From positions 4,717-68,716 of the forward strand of contig JAEWFH010000025.1 in assembly GCA_023388955.1 (NCBI GenBank): a stretch of 64,000 nt of DNA. Direction: 5' to 3'. The position numbers and the translations under genes were made by a program. Under the pieces are notes generated by a model that had not been told where the DNA came from, ran no database searches, and saw only the letters and a program-made list of their open reading frames with translations. Below, one piece after another: positions 16,942 to 25,318 of this stretch (position 1 is its first letter; each line of letters begins with the position of its first letter). The DNA is from Pseudomonadota bacterium (GTDB lineage Bacteria; Pseudomonadota; Gammaproteobacteria; Xanthomonadales; Xanthomonadaceae).

Positions 16942-17952
16942 TCATTCGTCGTCGTAGATCGCCACGCCGCGGGTCCCGTCGGCGTTGATCCAGCCGCGGT
17001 ACATGCCGGCGGTGTTGAAGGGCATGGCAATGTTGCCCTCCGCGTCGATGGCGATCACCCCGCCATCGCCACCATCCCGCGGAACCACCTCGTGGATCAC
17101 CGTCCCGGCGGCGTCAGCCAGGCTGTCGCCGCGATAGGCCACCCGCGCACAGATGTCATGGGCCACGGCGTTGCGGATGAAGAACTCGCCCCAGCCGGTC
17201 CCGGACACGCCGCAGCGGTCGTCGGCCCAGGTCCCGGCGCCGATCACCGGCGAGTCGCCCACCCGCCCCCAGCGCTTGTTGGTCATGCCGCCGGTGCTGG
17301 TGGCCGCGGCGATGTGTCCGTGGGAATCCAGCGCCACCGCGCCGACGGTCCCGTAATAGGTGGACGGCGGGGTTTCGCCGGCCACGGCCTGTCGCTGCGC
17401 CCGCTCCAGCTGGCGGCGCCGGTGATCGGTGTCGAACCAGTCGTTGGCCACCCGCTCGAGCTCGGGGCGGGTGTCGGCGAAGGCTTCGGCGCCCTGGGCG
17501 GCCAGCATCACGTGGGGGGAATGCTCCATCACCGCGCGCGCCAGCCGGATCGGGTTGCGTACCGTGGTGGCGCCCGCCACGGCGCCGGCGCGGCGGGTAT
17601 GGCCCTCCATGATCGAGGCGTCCAGTTCGTGGCCCCCGGCGGCATTGAACACCGCACCGCGGCCGGCGTTGAAGTGCGGCGACTCCTCCAGTACCAGCAC
17701 CGCGGCCTCGACCGCGTCCATCGCCGTGCCGCCGCCGGCGAGCACGTTGCCGCCCGCCTCCAGCGCCTGCTGCAGGGCGGCGCGGATCCCCTGCTCGGCC
17801 TCCGGTTCCAGCGAACCGCGTTCGATCACCCCGGCGCCACCGTGGATGACCAGGGCGGTACGCCCCGCCTCCGCGGAGGACGGGTCGCCGGCATGAGCGG
17901 AAGCGGTGGCAAGCATCAGCAGCGGCGTGGCGAACAGGAGGGGAAGTCGCAT
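16942..17952 (-). CDS. periplasmic isoaspartyl peptidase / L-asparaginase (Ntn-hydrolase)
   Basis: A 336-residue type 2 asparaginase that removes isoaspartyl residues from damaged peptides and hydrolyses asparagine. A signal peptide (LLFATPLLMLATASAHA) directs it to the periplasm. The fold starts ALVIHGGAGVIERG, followed by AVEAAVLVLEESPHFNAGRGAVFN. Autoproteolysis should occur before Thr202 in YYGTVGAVALD, which becomes the nucleophile. The substrate loop STGGMTNKRWGRVGDSPVIGAGTWAD and TGWGEFFIRN are intact. The enteric IaaA is usually cytoplasmic, so the exported form is noteworthy but known in related bacteria. It is upstream of the LysM gene on the same strand. Confidence 0.9.
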   Translation of the reverse strand: MRLPLLFATPLLMLATASAHAGDPSSAEAGRTALVIHGGAGVIERGSLEPEAEQGIRAALQQALEAGGNVLAGGGTAMDAVEAAVLVLEESPHFNAGRGAVFNAAGGHELDASIMEGHTRRAGAVAGATTVRNPIRLARAVMEHSPHVMLAAQGAEAFADTRPELERVANDWFDTDHRRRQLERAQRQAVAGETPPSTYYGTVGAVALDSHGHIAAATSTGGMTNKRWGRVGDSPVIGAGTWADDRCGVSGTGWGEFFIRNAVAHDICARVAYRGDSLADAAGTVIHEVVPRDGGDGGVIAIDAEGNIAMPFNTAGMYRGWINADGTRGVAIYDDE

Positions 17953-18033
17953 GATTGGGCCCGATGGGAGGTTTCCCCGAGCATGGCGCGCACCGGCGGC
18001 CGTGTCACCGGCCGTCGGTCATGGCCCTCGGTG

Positions 18034-19269
18034 CTACTGCTGGCGCAGGGCTTCGATCGGATCCAGCAGCGAAGCCTTGCGCGCCGGGTAGTAACCGAAG
18101 AACAACCCGGTGGCGATCGAAAAGCCCGCGGCCAGCCCCACCACCTGCAGGTCCACCACCACCGGCAGGGCACCAAAGCGCCCGACCAGCAACGCCCCCA
18201 CCACGCCGATGGCGATCCCCAGTGCGCCGCCGATCAGCGAGATCAGCATCGCCTCGGCCAGGAACTGCCGGCGGATGTCCGAGGGTCCCGCCCCGACCGC
18301 CATGCGCAGGCCGATCTCGCGGATCCGCTCGGTCACCGAGACCAGCATGATGTTCATGATCCCGATGCCGCCGACCACCAGAGAGATCGTCGCCACCGCC
18401 GCCAGCAGCAGTGACATCAGGCGCGTGGTCTGGGTCCGGGTGGCGACGATCTCGGCGATGTTGCGGACCCGGAAGTCGTCTTCGGCGCCGGGCTGGATGT
18501 CGTGGCGCTGGCGCAGCAGGGCCTCGATCTGTTCCTGCACGTAGCCCAGGTCCTCCGCCCGCGTCACCCCCACCGCGATCTGCTGCACCGCGCCGGGAGG
18601 AAGGCCCATCGCCCCCATCAACCGGCGCCGCGCGGTTTCCAGCGGGACCAGGATCACGTCGTCCTGGTCCTGCCCCCAGCCGCCCTGCCCCTTGGACTCC
18701 AGCACCCCGACCACGGTGAACGGCACCCGCCCCAGCCGGATCGACTGGCCGGTAGGGTCCTGGTCGCCGAACAGCTCGCGGCGCACGGTCTCGCCCAGGA
18801 TCACCGGCTTGGTGGAGCCGCCGTAATCGCGCGGCCCGAAGCCCTCGCCCATCGACAGCCCCCAGCTTTCCAGCTCGAACCAGTCCGGCTGCACGCCATA
18901 CCAGCTCGCCGACCAGTTGTTCTCGGCGAACACCACCTGGGTATTGCCACGCAGGACGCCACCGACGTACTGCACCTCCGGGATCTCCTCGCGGATCGCC
19001 TCGGCATCGCGCACGTCCAGGGTGTAGAAGCTGCTCGCGCTCATGCGCACCCCGCCGGCCGCGCGGCGGGTGTTGGGGCTGATGTCGAGCCGGTTCGAGC
19101 CCAGCCCGGACACCAGCTTGTCGATCTCCGACTGGGTGCCCTGCCCGACCGAGACCATCACGATCACCGCGGCGATGCCGATGATCACCCCCAGCGAGGT
19201 CAGCGCGCTGCGCAGCCAGTTGCCGCGCAGGGCGAAGGCCGCCGTTCGCAGCACCTCCATGAAATTCAT
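18034..19269 (-). CDS. MacB-type ABC transporter permease
   Basis: A 411-residue permease of the MacB/FtsX (type VII) mechanotransmission family. TM1 lies at about residues 19-42 (LRSALTSLGVIIGIAAVIVMVSVG), followed by a large periplasmic domain (about 45-285) and three C-terminal membrane segments (SLLLAAVATISLVVGGIGIMNIMLVSV, IGGALGIAIGVVGALLV, FSIATGLFFGYYPARKA). The final motif PARKASLLDPIEALR is the MacB/LolC ending. The ATPase is on a separate gene, overlapping by four bases, unlike E. coli MacB where both are fused. With the ATPase and membrane-fusion genes it forms a tripartite efflux operon for peptides, macrolides or lipids; the substrate is unknown. Confidence 0.93.
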   Translation of the reverse strand: MNFMEVLRTAAFALRGNWLRSALTSLGVIIGIAAVIVMVSVGQGTQSEIDKLVSGLGSNRLDISPNTRRAAGGVRMSASSFYTLDVRDAEAIREEIPEVQYVGGVLRGNTQVVFAENNWSASWYGVQPDWFELESWGLSMGEGFGPRDYGGSTKPVILGETVRRELFGDQDPTGQSIRLGRVPFTVVGVLESKGQGGWGQDQDDVILVPLETARRRLMGAMGLPPGAVQQIAVGVTRAEDLGYVQEQIEALLRQRHDIQPGAEDDFRVRNIAEIVATRTQTTRLMSLLLAAVATISLVVGGIGIMNIMLVSVTERIREIGLRMAVGAGPSDIRRQFLAEAMLISLIGGALGIAIGVVGALLVGRFGALPVVVDLQVVGLAAGFSIATGLFFGYYPARKASLLDPIEALRQQ

Positions 19270-19988
19270 GCCGGCTCCTCCTGCAGGTGCAGTTCGCCGT
19301 CGTGCATGACGTAGGTGCGGTCGGCGTGGGCGGCGACCTCCGCATCGTGGGTGATCAGCACCACCGTGTGGCCGTCGTCGCGCAGCTGCTTGAACAGGGC
19401 CAGGATCTCCTCGCCGGTGCGGCTGTCGAGCGCACCGGTGGGTTCGTCGGCCAGCAACACCGGCGGACGGTTGATCAGCGCCCGGGCGATCGCCACGCGC
19501 TGCTGCTGGCCACCGGACAGTTCACTGGGACGGTGCGATTCGCGGTTGGCCAGGCCGACCGCGGCCAGCGCTTCGTGGGCGCGCGCGGACCGCTCCGCCG
19601 CCGGCACCCCGGCGTAGGCCATCGGCATGGCGACGTTCTCCAGCGCGGTCATCCGCGGCAGCAGGTTGAAGCCCTGGAACACGAAGCCGATCTTGTCCCG
19701 CCGCAACACGGCCAGTTCCTCGGCATCGAGCGTGGACACGTCCACTCCATCGCAGTGGTAGCGGCCGCCGGTCGGGGTGTCGAGGCAGCCGAGCATGTTC
19801 ATCAGCGTCGACTTGCCCGAACCCGACGGCCCCATGATGGCGACGAACTCGCCATGCCCGATCTCGAGCTCGACCCCGCGCAGGGCGATGACCTCGGCCT
19901 CGGTGCCCGGAGCGTAGACGCGGGTCAGCCCTTCGGTATGGATGACCGGCGGACGCGCCGCCGGTGCCGCTGCCGGCTCGACCGTCAT
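19266..19988 (-). CDS. MacB-type ABC transporter ATPase
   Basis: A 240-residue ATP-binding subunit. Walker A is [15 protein letters not shown], the signature is [15 protein letters not shown] and Walker B is [16 protein letters not shown]. The switch histidine is in [32 protein letters not shown] and [23 protein letters not shown] are typical of the LolD/MacB subgroup. ATGA overlaps join it both to the membrane-fusion gene upstream and to the permease downstream. Confidence 0.95.
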   Translation of the reverse strand: MTVEPAAAPAARPPVIHTEGLTRVYAPGTEAEVIALRGVELEIGHGEFVAIMGPSGSGKSTLMNMLGCLDTPTGGRYHCDGVDVSTLDAEELAVLRRDKIGFVFQGFNLLPRMTALENVAMPMAYAGVPAAERSARAHEALAAVGLANRESHRPSELSGGQQQRVAIARALINRPPVLLADEPTGALDSRTGEEILALFKQLRDDGHTVVLITHDAEVAAHADRTYVMHDGELHLQEEPA

Positions 19989-21490
19989 GGGGCCGGGCGC
20001 TCCATGCCGACCACCACCTGGTCGCCGTCCTCCAGCGCACCGGACACCTCGGTCCAGCTGCCGTCGCTGGCCCCCACGCGCACCATCACCGCACGCACCG
20101 CGCCGCCGTCCAGCAGGTAGAGCGGGGCGCGGGGCGCGCCCACGAGGGCGGCCAGGCCGCGATCCCAGCGCTGCTGCCGGTCCGGATCCAGCGTCTCGCG
20201 GAAGCCGGCGAACTGCACCGCCATGCGCTCACCCGCGCGCTGGCGCATCGCCGCCACCATTTTCGGACCGGGACCACCGCCACCGTTCGCCGGCCGCGGC
20301 GCACCACCGGTCGCCGGCCGGTTGGCAGCGCGCTGGGCCGCCTGGGCGCGCATGTCGGCCAGTGCCTCGTCCAGCGCCGCCTGCTGGGTGGCGTCCAGGT
20401 CCAGCCCCTCGCCCAGCGCCGCGATGTCCGCATCCAGCCCTGCGCCACCACCGCGCGCCGGAGGCGCGATGCCGGCATCGTCGGAGGGCTTGTAGCGCAG
20501 CGCGGCGTTGGGCACGCGCAGCACCCCGTCGCGGCGGCTGACCTCGATCTCGGCGTTGGCGGTCATCCCCGGCAGCAGCACCTGGTCGGAGTTGTCCACC
20601 GCCACCACCACCGGGTAGGTGATCACGTTGTTGGTGTTGGTCGCCGACAGCCGGACCTGCTGCACCTCGCCGCGGAAGCGCCGGTCGGGAAACGCGTCGA
20701 CGGTGAAGGAAACGCCCTGCCCGGGTTCGACCTGGCCGATGTCGGCCTCGTCGATCGCCAGTTCGATCTCCATCTTCGACAGGTCCTCGGCGATCTGGAA
20801 CAGCACCGGTGCCTGCAGGCTGGCGGCGACGGTCTGGCCCGGCTCGACCGTCCGGGTCAGCACCACGCCGTCGACGGGCGAGCGGATCTCGGTGCGCTCC
20901 AGGTTCAGGCGCGAGGTCTGGGTGGAGGCCTGCTGCTGGCGGATCTGCGCGCGCGCCGACTCGACCTGGGCCCGCGCCTGGTCCAGCGCGGCCCGCGCCA
21001 GGTCCAGGTCGCTGGCGGCGATCAGCTGCGTTTCCGCCAGTCCGGCCTTGCGCCGGTGGTCCGCCTCGGCGTTGCGCAGGCTCGCCTCCGCGTTGGCCAG
21101 GCTGGCCCGGGCGGCGTTGGCCGAAGCATTGCCCTGCTCGATCTGCGCCAGATAGGTGCTCGGGTCGATGCGGGCGATCACCTGCCCCTCTCGCACCTGG
21201 TCATTGAAGTCGGCCAGTACCTCGGTGACCAGGCCGGAGATCTGGCTGCCGACGTCGACGGTGGAGATCGCCCGGAGCGCACCGGTGGCCGAGATCGCGA
21301 CGCGGATGTCCCCGCGCTCCACGGTGGCGGTGCGGTAGCCGCTGCCCGCTTCGGCACCGCGCCCCCCCTGCCACCACCAGGCGGCGGCAAGCAACGCCAG
21401 CAGCGCCGCGACGGGGAAGAGGACCCGGGGACGGTTCCAGCGGGTACGACGCGCGCCCTTGCCGGCGTGCGGACGGGGAGGAGTTGCCAT
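19985..21490 (-). CDS. MacA-type periplasmic adaptor (HlyD family) with a helical insertion
   Basis: A 501-residue membrane-fusion protein linking the MacB-like pump to an outer-membrane channel. TM at about 22-42 (RVLFPVAALLALLAAAWWW). Lipoyl half-motifs (VDVGSQISGLV and IRSPVDGVVLTRTVEPGQTV) flank a long coiled-coil hairpin (YLAQIEQGNASANAARASLANAEAS to TSRLNLERT). The beta-barrel ends VPNAALRYKPSDD. Between this and the membrane-proximal segment (LYLLDGGAVRAVMVRVG) is an extra helical, Gly/Pro-interrupted stretch (about residues 335-450) with LDATQQAALDEAL and LDPDRQQRWDRGLAAL, vaguely like the LTxxQ repeats of Spy-type proteins. It is first in its operon. Confidence 0.9.
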   Translation of the reverse strand: MATPPRPHAGKGARRTRWNRPRVLFPVAALLALLAAAWWWQGGRGAEAGSGYRTATVERGDIRVAISATGALRAISTVDVGSQISGLVTEVLADFNDQVREGQVIARIDPSTYLAQIEQGNASANAARASLANAEASLRNAEADHRRKAGLAETQLIAASDLDLARAALDQARAQVESARAQIRQQQASTQTSRLNLERTEIRSPVDGVVLTRTVEPGQTVAASLQAPVLFQIAEDLSKMEIELAIDEADIGQVEPGQGVSFTVDAFPDRRFRGEVQQVRLSATNTNNVITYPVVVAVDNSDQVLLPGMTANAEIEVSRRDGVLRVPNAALRYKPSDDAGIAPPARGGGAGLDADIAALGEGLDLDATQQAALDEALADMRAQAAQRAANRPATGGAPRPANGGGGPGPKMVAAMRQRAGERMAVQFAGFRETLDPDRQQRWDRGLAALVGAPRAPLYLLDGGAVRAVMVRVGASDGSWTEVSGALEDGDQVVVGMERPAP

Positions 21491-21561
21491 GCAGGTCTCG
21501 GAAGGAGGACTGCCTGCATGAACGCGCGGTGGCGCGGTTGGTTGACTCCGCCCCCCGCCCT

Positions 21562-22848
21562 TCAGCCGGTGAAGCGGATCGTCGCCACCGTGCCATCGCC
21601 GGGCAGGCTCTCCAGGGTCACCGGCCAGCCCAGCCGCTCGCCCAGCCGGCGTGCGATCGACAGGCCCATGCCGGCACTCTGCTCGCGGTTCATGTCGGCA
21701 CGCCAGAACGGCTTGAACGCGTTGTCCAGCGCCTCCGGATCCATGCCGATGCCGGTGTCGCGCACCTCGACCCGGTCCCCGAACAGGTGCACCTCCACCC
21801 TGCCCCGCTCGGTGAACTTGACCGCGTTGCTGACCAGGTTGCCGAGCATGACCGCCAGCACGTGGGCAGGGCCGAACAGCGTGGTCGCGCCATGGTCCAC
21901 CAGCGCGATCTCCACCGGCCTGCCCGCCACCTGCGGGCGGGCGCGCTCCACCTGCTCGGCGGCCACCTCGATGACGTCGAACTCCGTGCTCTGCGGGGCG
22001 TTCCCCGCTTCCCGGGCAAGGATCAGGAACGCGTCGATCACCGCCTCCATGTCGCGCCCGGCGCGCTGGATCCTCGCCAGCGAGCGCTGGGTGCGGGCGG
22101 GTGTTTCCGGGTCGGCGATCATCATGTCGGTCGCGACCCGGATCACGGTCAGCGGGGTGCGCAGCTCATGGCTGGCGTCGCGGGTGAAGTCACGCTCGCG
22201 CTCTACGAAGTCGCCGACCCGTTCGGCCAGGCCGACCAGCGCCCGCGACAGCTGGTGCACCTCCGCACCGGCGTCGCCGGGAAGGTTGTTGGAGCGGATC
22301 GCATCGGTATCGGGGTGGCGCGGGTCCCAGCGCGAGACCACCCGCGACAGCCAGCTCACCGGCAGCACCATCCGCTTGGAGGTGCGGTAGGTCAGCCAGG
22401 TCATCAGGTACGTGGCGGCGAGCGAGAGTAGCAGCGAGGCCAGGCCGGTCCACAGGATCGCCCGGTCGATGTGGCCGGCCTCGAAGGCCAGGTACAGCGT
22501 GCCGGCCGCCCGCCGGTCGACCAGCACGTCCTGGGTCACCCCGGGCCGGCCGTCGATCCGGACCCGGTGCCGCCCCGGCGCCAGCGAGCGCAGCGGCTCC
22601 GGCAGCCCGACCTGTGCGCCGGCGGGCACGAAGTAACCGGAAAAGGTGCTGGTATGGGGCAGCTCGGAGGCGGCAGCGCCTGCCTGCGCCGCCCACCACA
22701 GGTCCGCCTCGCGGTGCAGGCGCTCGTCGAGGACGAACCCGCGCACCGCGATGCCGGCCAGCAGGATGCCGATGGTGATCAGCACGCTGGCCACCGCGGC
22801 CTGCGCCACGAACGCCAGCTTGATCCGGCGCGGGAGACCCGGTGACAT
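21562..22848 (-). CDS. ColS-like sensor histidine kinase
   Basis: A 428-residue inner-membrane kinase. TM1 12-35, a short periplasmic domain (about 36-129) and TM2 130-152. The dimerisation helix has phospho-acceptor H227 in TRDASHELRTPLTV, and the ATPase domain has N box LGNLVSNAVKF, VRDTGIGM and GMGLSIARRL. The periplasmic segment begins DERLHREADLWW, acidic and His-containing, which could bind metal; metal sensing by ColS-type kinases is known in pseudomonads, but the link here is inference. It follows the response regulator gene by 17 bases, and the MacAB-like operon lies directly downstream, a possible target. Confidence 0.88.
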   Translation of the reverse strand: MSPGLPRRIKLAFVAQAAVASVLITIGILLAGIAVRGFVLDERLHREADLWWAAQAGAAASELPHTSTFSGYFVPAGAQVGLPEPLRSLAPGRHRVRIDGRPGVTQDVLVDRRAAGTLYLAFEAGHIDRAILWTGLASLLLSLAATYLMTWLTYRTSKRMVLPVSWLSRVVSRWDPRHPDTDAIRSNNLPGDAGAEVHQLSRALVGLAERVGDFVERERDFTRDASHELRTPLTVIRVATDMMIADPETPARTQRSLARIQRAGRDMEAVIDAFLILAREAGNAPQSTEFDVIEVAAEQVERARPQVAGRPVEIALVDHGATTLFGPAHVLAVMLGNLVSNAVKFTERGRVEVHLFGDRVEVRDTGIGMDPEALDNAFKPFWRADMNREQSAGMGLSIARRLGERLGWPVTLESLPGDGTVATIRFTG

Positions 22849-22865
22849 CGACTACCGCCCCCGGG

Positions 22866-23576
22866 TCACTCGGGCGGCTGGCTGATGTCTGCGATCCGGT
22901 AGCCGGCCGACTGCACGGTGTGCAGCAACTGCTTGTCGAAAGGCTTGTCGATGGTCTTGCGCAGGTTGTAGAGGTGGCTGCGCAGGGTGTCGGAGTCGGG
23001 CAGCCCGTTGCCCCAGATCTCGCGTTCGATCTCCTGCCGGCTCACCACCCGCGGCGATTCGCGCATCAGGATGGTCAGCAGGCGCAGGCCGATCGGCGAG
23101 AGCTGCAGCTCGGCGCCGCCACGGGTGACCCGCAGGCTGGCCGGGTCGAGCACCAGGTCGGCGACCTTCAGCACCTCGCCACCCACCTGACGGCGCTCGC
23201 GTCGGATCAGCGCACGCAGCCGGGCCTCCAGCTCCTGCACCGCGAACGGCTTGGTGAGGTAGTCGTCGGCACCGGCGGACAGGCCGGTGAGCTTCTCGTC
23301 GAGCGTATCGCGCGCGGTCAGCATCAGCACCGGCGTGGACTTGCGTGCCTCCTCGCGCAGGCGCTTGCAGACCTCCACCCCGTCCAGGCGCGGGAGCATG
23401 AGGTCGAGCACGATCACGTCGTAGCTGTTTTCCGCGGCCAGGCGGTACCCGTCCAGGCCGTCGGCGGCGTAGTCGATCTCGAAGCCACGGCTTTCGAGGT
23501 ACTCGCCCATCATCTCGGAAATGTTGCGGTTGTCCTCGATCAGGAGGACCAGGCCACCGTCCCGGTTCGACTGCAT
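22866..23576 (-). CDS. ColR-like OmpR-family response regulator
   Basis: A 236-residue transcription regulator. The receiver domain has the acidic pocket IEDN, phospho-acceptor D58 in VIVLDLMLPRLDG, the conserved LTARD and TKPF. The winged-helix domain carries SPIGLRLLTILMRESPRVVSRQEIEREIWGN and PDSDTLRSHLYNLRKTIDKPF-DKQLLHTVQSAGYRI. The closest family I recognise is ColR rather than PhoP or OmpR. The ATG at 23576 is chosen over the GTG at 23591 because GGAG lies nine bases before it. Palindromes just upstream (23591-23649) may be its own binding sites. Confidence 0.9.
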   Translation of the reverse strand: MQSNRDGGLVLLIEDNRNISEMMGEYLESRGFEIDYAADGLDGYRLAAENSYDVIVLDLMLPRLDGVEVCKRLREEARKSTPVLMLTARDTLDEKLTGLSAGADDYLTKPFAVQELEARLRALIRRERRQVGGEVLKVADLVLDPASLRVTRGGAELQLSPIGLRLLTILMRESPRVVSRQEIEREIWGNGLPDSDTLRSHLYNLRKTIDKPFDKQLLHTVQSAGYRIADISQPPE

Positions 23577-23590
23577 TGAAGTGCTCTCCA

Positions 23591-23649
23591 CCTTCAGTTT
23601 TGTGAAGGCTGCAGGGATGCGAGTCTAGGGCGCGTGAAGGATTTCACGC
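23591..23649 (-). promoter_or_regulatory. two palindromes upstream of the ColR-like gene, candidate autoregulatory operator
   Basis: CCTTCA-N6-TGAAGG (23591-23608) and GCGTGAA-GGAT-TTCACGC (23632-23649) are both perfect inverted repeats. Both contain the core TTCA/TGAA, and GTGAAGG occurs twice as a direct repeat about 31 bases apart. They fill the 88-base spacer between the regulator and the stop of mazG. OmpR-family dimers bind direct repeats, so autoregulation is plausible but unproven. Confidence 0.45.
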
Positions 23650-23679
23650 CGTGCATCCGCACCGCTTACATGCGGCGGG

Positions 23680-24501
23680 CTATTCCTTTTCGTTTCGCTT
23701 GACCCGCTGCCACAGGGCTTCCTGCTCCGGGAGCGTCCGTGCGTCCAGCGGCACGCCCTCGGCGGCGGCGCAGGCTTCCATCGCCCGGAAGCGGCGCTCG
23801 AACTTCAGGTTCGCCCGCCGCAGTGCGTTCCCGGGGTCGACGCCGGCGTGGCGGGCCAGGTTGCAGGCCACGAACAACAGGTCGCCCAGTTCCTCCTCAA
23901 GCCGGGCGCGGGCGGCGGGGCTGCCGGCGTCGGGCGCGTCGAATTCCGCCCGTACCTCGGCCACTTCCTCGTCCAGCTTGTCGAACACCGGCGCCGGGCC
24001 GGGCCAGTCGAAGCCCGTCCGCGCGGCGCGCTTCTGCAGCTTCAATGCCCGCTGCCACTCCGGAAGTCCACGGGCGATGCCGGCCAGCGCGGAGGTATCG
24101 CGGTCGCCGGCGGCCTCGCGCTCGCGGCGCTTGATCTCGTCCCATTGGCCCGGGCTGCCGTCTCCGGGTGCGCCGGCGAACACATGGGGATGGCGGCGGA
24201 CCATCTTGTCGGCGATCGCGGCGGCCACGTCGCCGAAGTCGAACAGTCCCTGCTCCTGCGCCATGCGCGAATGGAACGCCACCTGCAACAGCAGGTCGCC
24301 GAGCTCCTCCTTCAACCCGGCCAGGTCGCCACGGTCGATCGCATCGGCGACCTCGTAGGCCTCCTCGATCGTGTAGGGGGCGATGCTGGCGAAGTCCTGT
24401 TCCAGGTCCCACGGGCAGCCGCCGTCGGGATCCCGAAGCGCGGCCATGACCGCCAGCAGGCGCTCCAGGCCGGAACCTTCGGGAGGGGTCTTGCCGCCCA
24501 T
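23680..24501 (-). CDS. mazG: nucleoside triphosphate pyrophosphohydrolase MazG
   Basis: All-alpha NTP pyrophosphatase with broad house-cleaning activity on (d)NTPs, and in E. coli linked to lowering ppGpp under stress. Two tandem MazG domains are present: the N-terminal with CPWDLEQDFASIAPYTIEEAYEV and LKEELGDLLLQVAFHS, the C-terminal with DEEVAEVRAEF and EEELGDLLFVACNLARH. KFERRFRAMEA and the C-terminal QEALWQRVKR match the family. At 273 residues it is normal. ATG 24501 is preferred to GTG 24507. It follows cysQ by six bases, in a nudE-cysQ-mazG operon of metabolite-repair hydrolases. Confidence 0.94.
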   Translation of the reverse strand: MGGKTPPEGSGLERLLAVMAALRDPDGGCPWDLEQDFASIAPYTIEEAYEVADAIDRGDLAGLKEELGDLLLQVAFHSRMAQEQGLFDFGDVAAAIADKMVRRHPHVFAGAPGDGSPGQWDEIKRREREAAGDRDTSALAGIARGLPEWQRALKLQKRAARTGFDWPGPAPVFDKLDEEVAEVRAEFDAPDAGSPAARARLEEELGDLLFVACNLARHAGVDPGNALRRANLKFERRFRAMEACAAAEGVPLDARTLPEQEALWQRVKRNEKE

Positions 24502-24507
24502 GCGCAC

Positions 24508-25317
24508 TCAGCCTTCGCCAGCCAGGCCGGCCCAGCGGCGCCAGGGCAGCGAAGGGTCACCCAGCGCGATGAACCCGCCGTTGAGCAGCGTGTCGCGGCA
24601 GTTGTAGCGGAACGGCCGGCCCTGCCAGTCGCTCACCTGCCCGCCCGCACCCTCGACCACCGCCTGCGCGGCCGCGGTGTCCCACTCGCTGGTGGGGCCG
24701 AAGCGCGGGTAGCAATCCAGCCCGCCCTCGGCGAGCAGGCAGAATTTGAGCGAGGAACCCAGCCCGATCGCCTCGGTCTCGCCCATGCGCGCGATGAAGT
24801 CGACGGCCTCCCGGGTCCGGTGCGAGCGGCTGGCGGCGACCCGCAGCGGGGCACTGGCCGGCTCCCGGATCCGCACCGGACGCTCGCCCCCGGCATCCCG
24901 GCGCCACGCCCCCAGGCCGGGCCCGCCATGCCAGGTGGCCCCGGTCACCGGCGCCTGCACCACGCCGTAGCGGACCACGCAGTCCTGGATATAGGCGATG
25001 TTGACGGTGAACTCGCCGTTGCGCTTGACGAACTCGCGGGTGCCATCGAGCGGATCGACCAGCCACAGGCGGTCCCAGTCCCGGCGCCGGGCGATGTGGG
25101 CCTCGGACGATTCCTCCGACAGCACCGGGATGTCCGGGGTCAGGCGTGCCAGCCCGTCGACGATGCAGCGGTGCGCGGCAAGGTCGGCCGCGGTAACCGG
25201 CGAGTCGTCGGCCTTCTGCGACACGTCGAAGTCGCGCCCGTATACCTCCAGGATCGCGGCCGCCGCGGCATTGGCGACGGCGATCACTCCCTCGCGCAGG
25301 TCCTGGTCCAGTTCCAT
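24508..25317 (-). CDS. cysQ: 3'(2'),5'-bisphosphate nucleotidase CysQ
   Basis: Mg-dependent, lithium-sensitive phosphatase converting PAP (3'-phosphoadenosine 5'-phosphate) to AMP, relieving product inhibition in sulphate assimilation. Inositol-monophosphatase-fold motifs: DDSPVTAADLAAHR, VLSEESSEAHIARR, WLVDPLDGTREFVKRNGEF (metal-binding Asp residues, with the CysQ-specific REFVKRNGEF) and GPTSEWDTAAAQAVVEGAGG. 269 residues. ATG 25317 follows the nudE stop with one base between. Confidence 0.94.
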   Translation of the reverse strand: MELDQDLREGVIAVANAAAAAILEVYGRDFDVSQKADDSPVTAADLAAHRCIVDGLARLTPDIPVLSEESSEAHIARRRDWDRLWLVDPLDGTREFVKRNGEFTVNIAYIQDCVVRYGVVQAPVTGATWHGGPGLGAWRRDAGGERPVRIREPASAPLRVAASRSHRTREAVDFIARMGETEAIGLGSSLKFCLLAEGGLDCYPRFGPTSEWDTAAAQAVVEGAGGQVSDWQGRPFRYNCRDTLLNGGFIALGDPSLPWRRWAGLAGEG

Positions 25318-25318
25318 C

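Noticed and set aside
16136..17952. Possible prophage remnant or lysis cassette around the LysM hydrolase.
   Set aside because: There is no holin, integrase, tail or packaging gene, no attachment repeats, and composition matches the core genome.
18034..21490. Lol lipoprotein transport (LolCDE) instead of a MacAB-type system.
   Set aside because: There is a single permease gene and a HlyD-type adaptor with lipoyl and coiled-coil domains, which fits MacA/MacB and not LolCDE.
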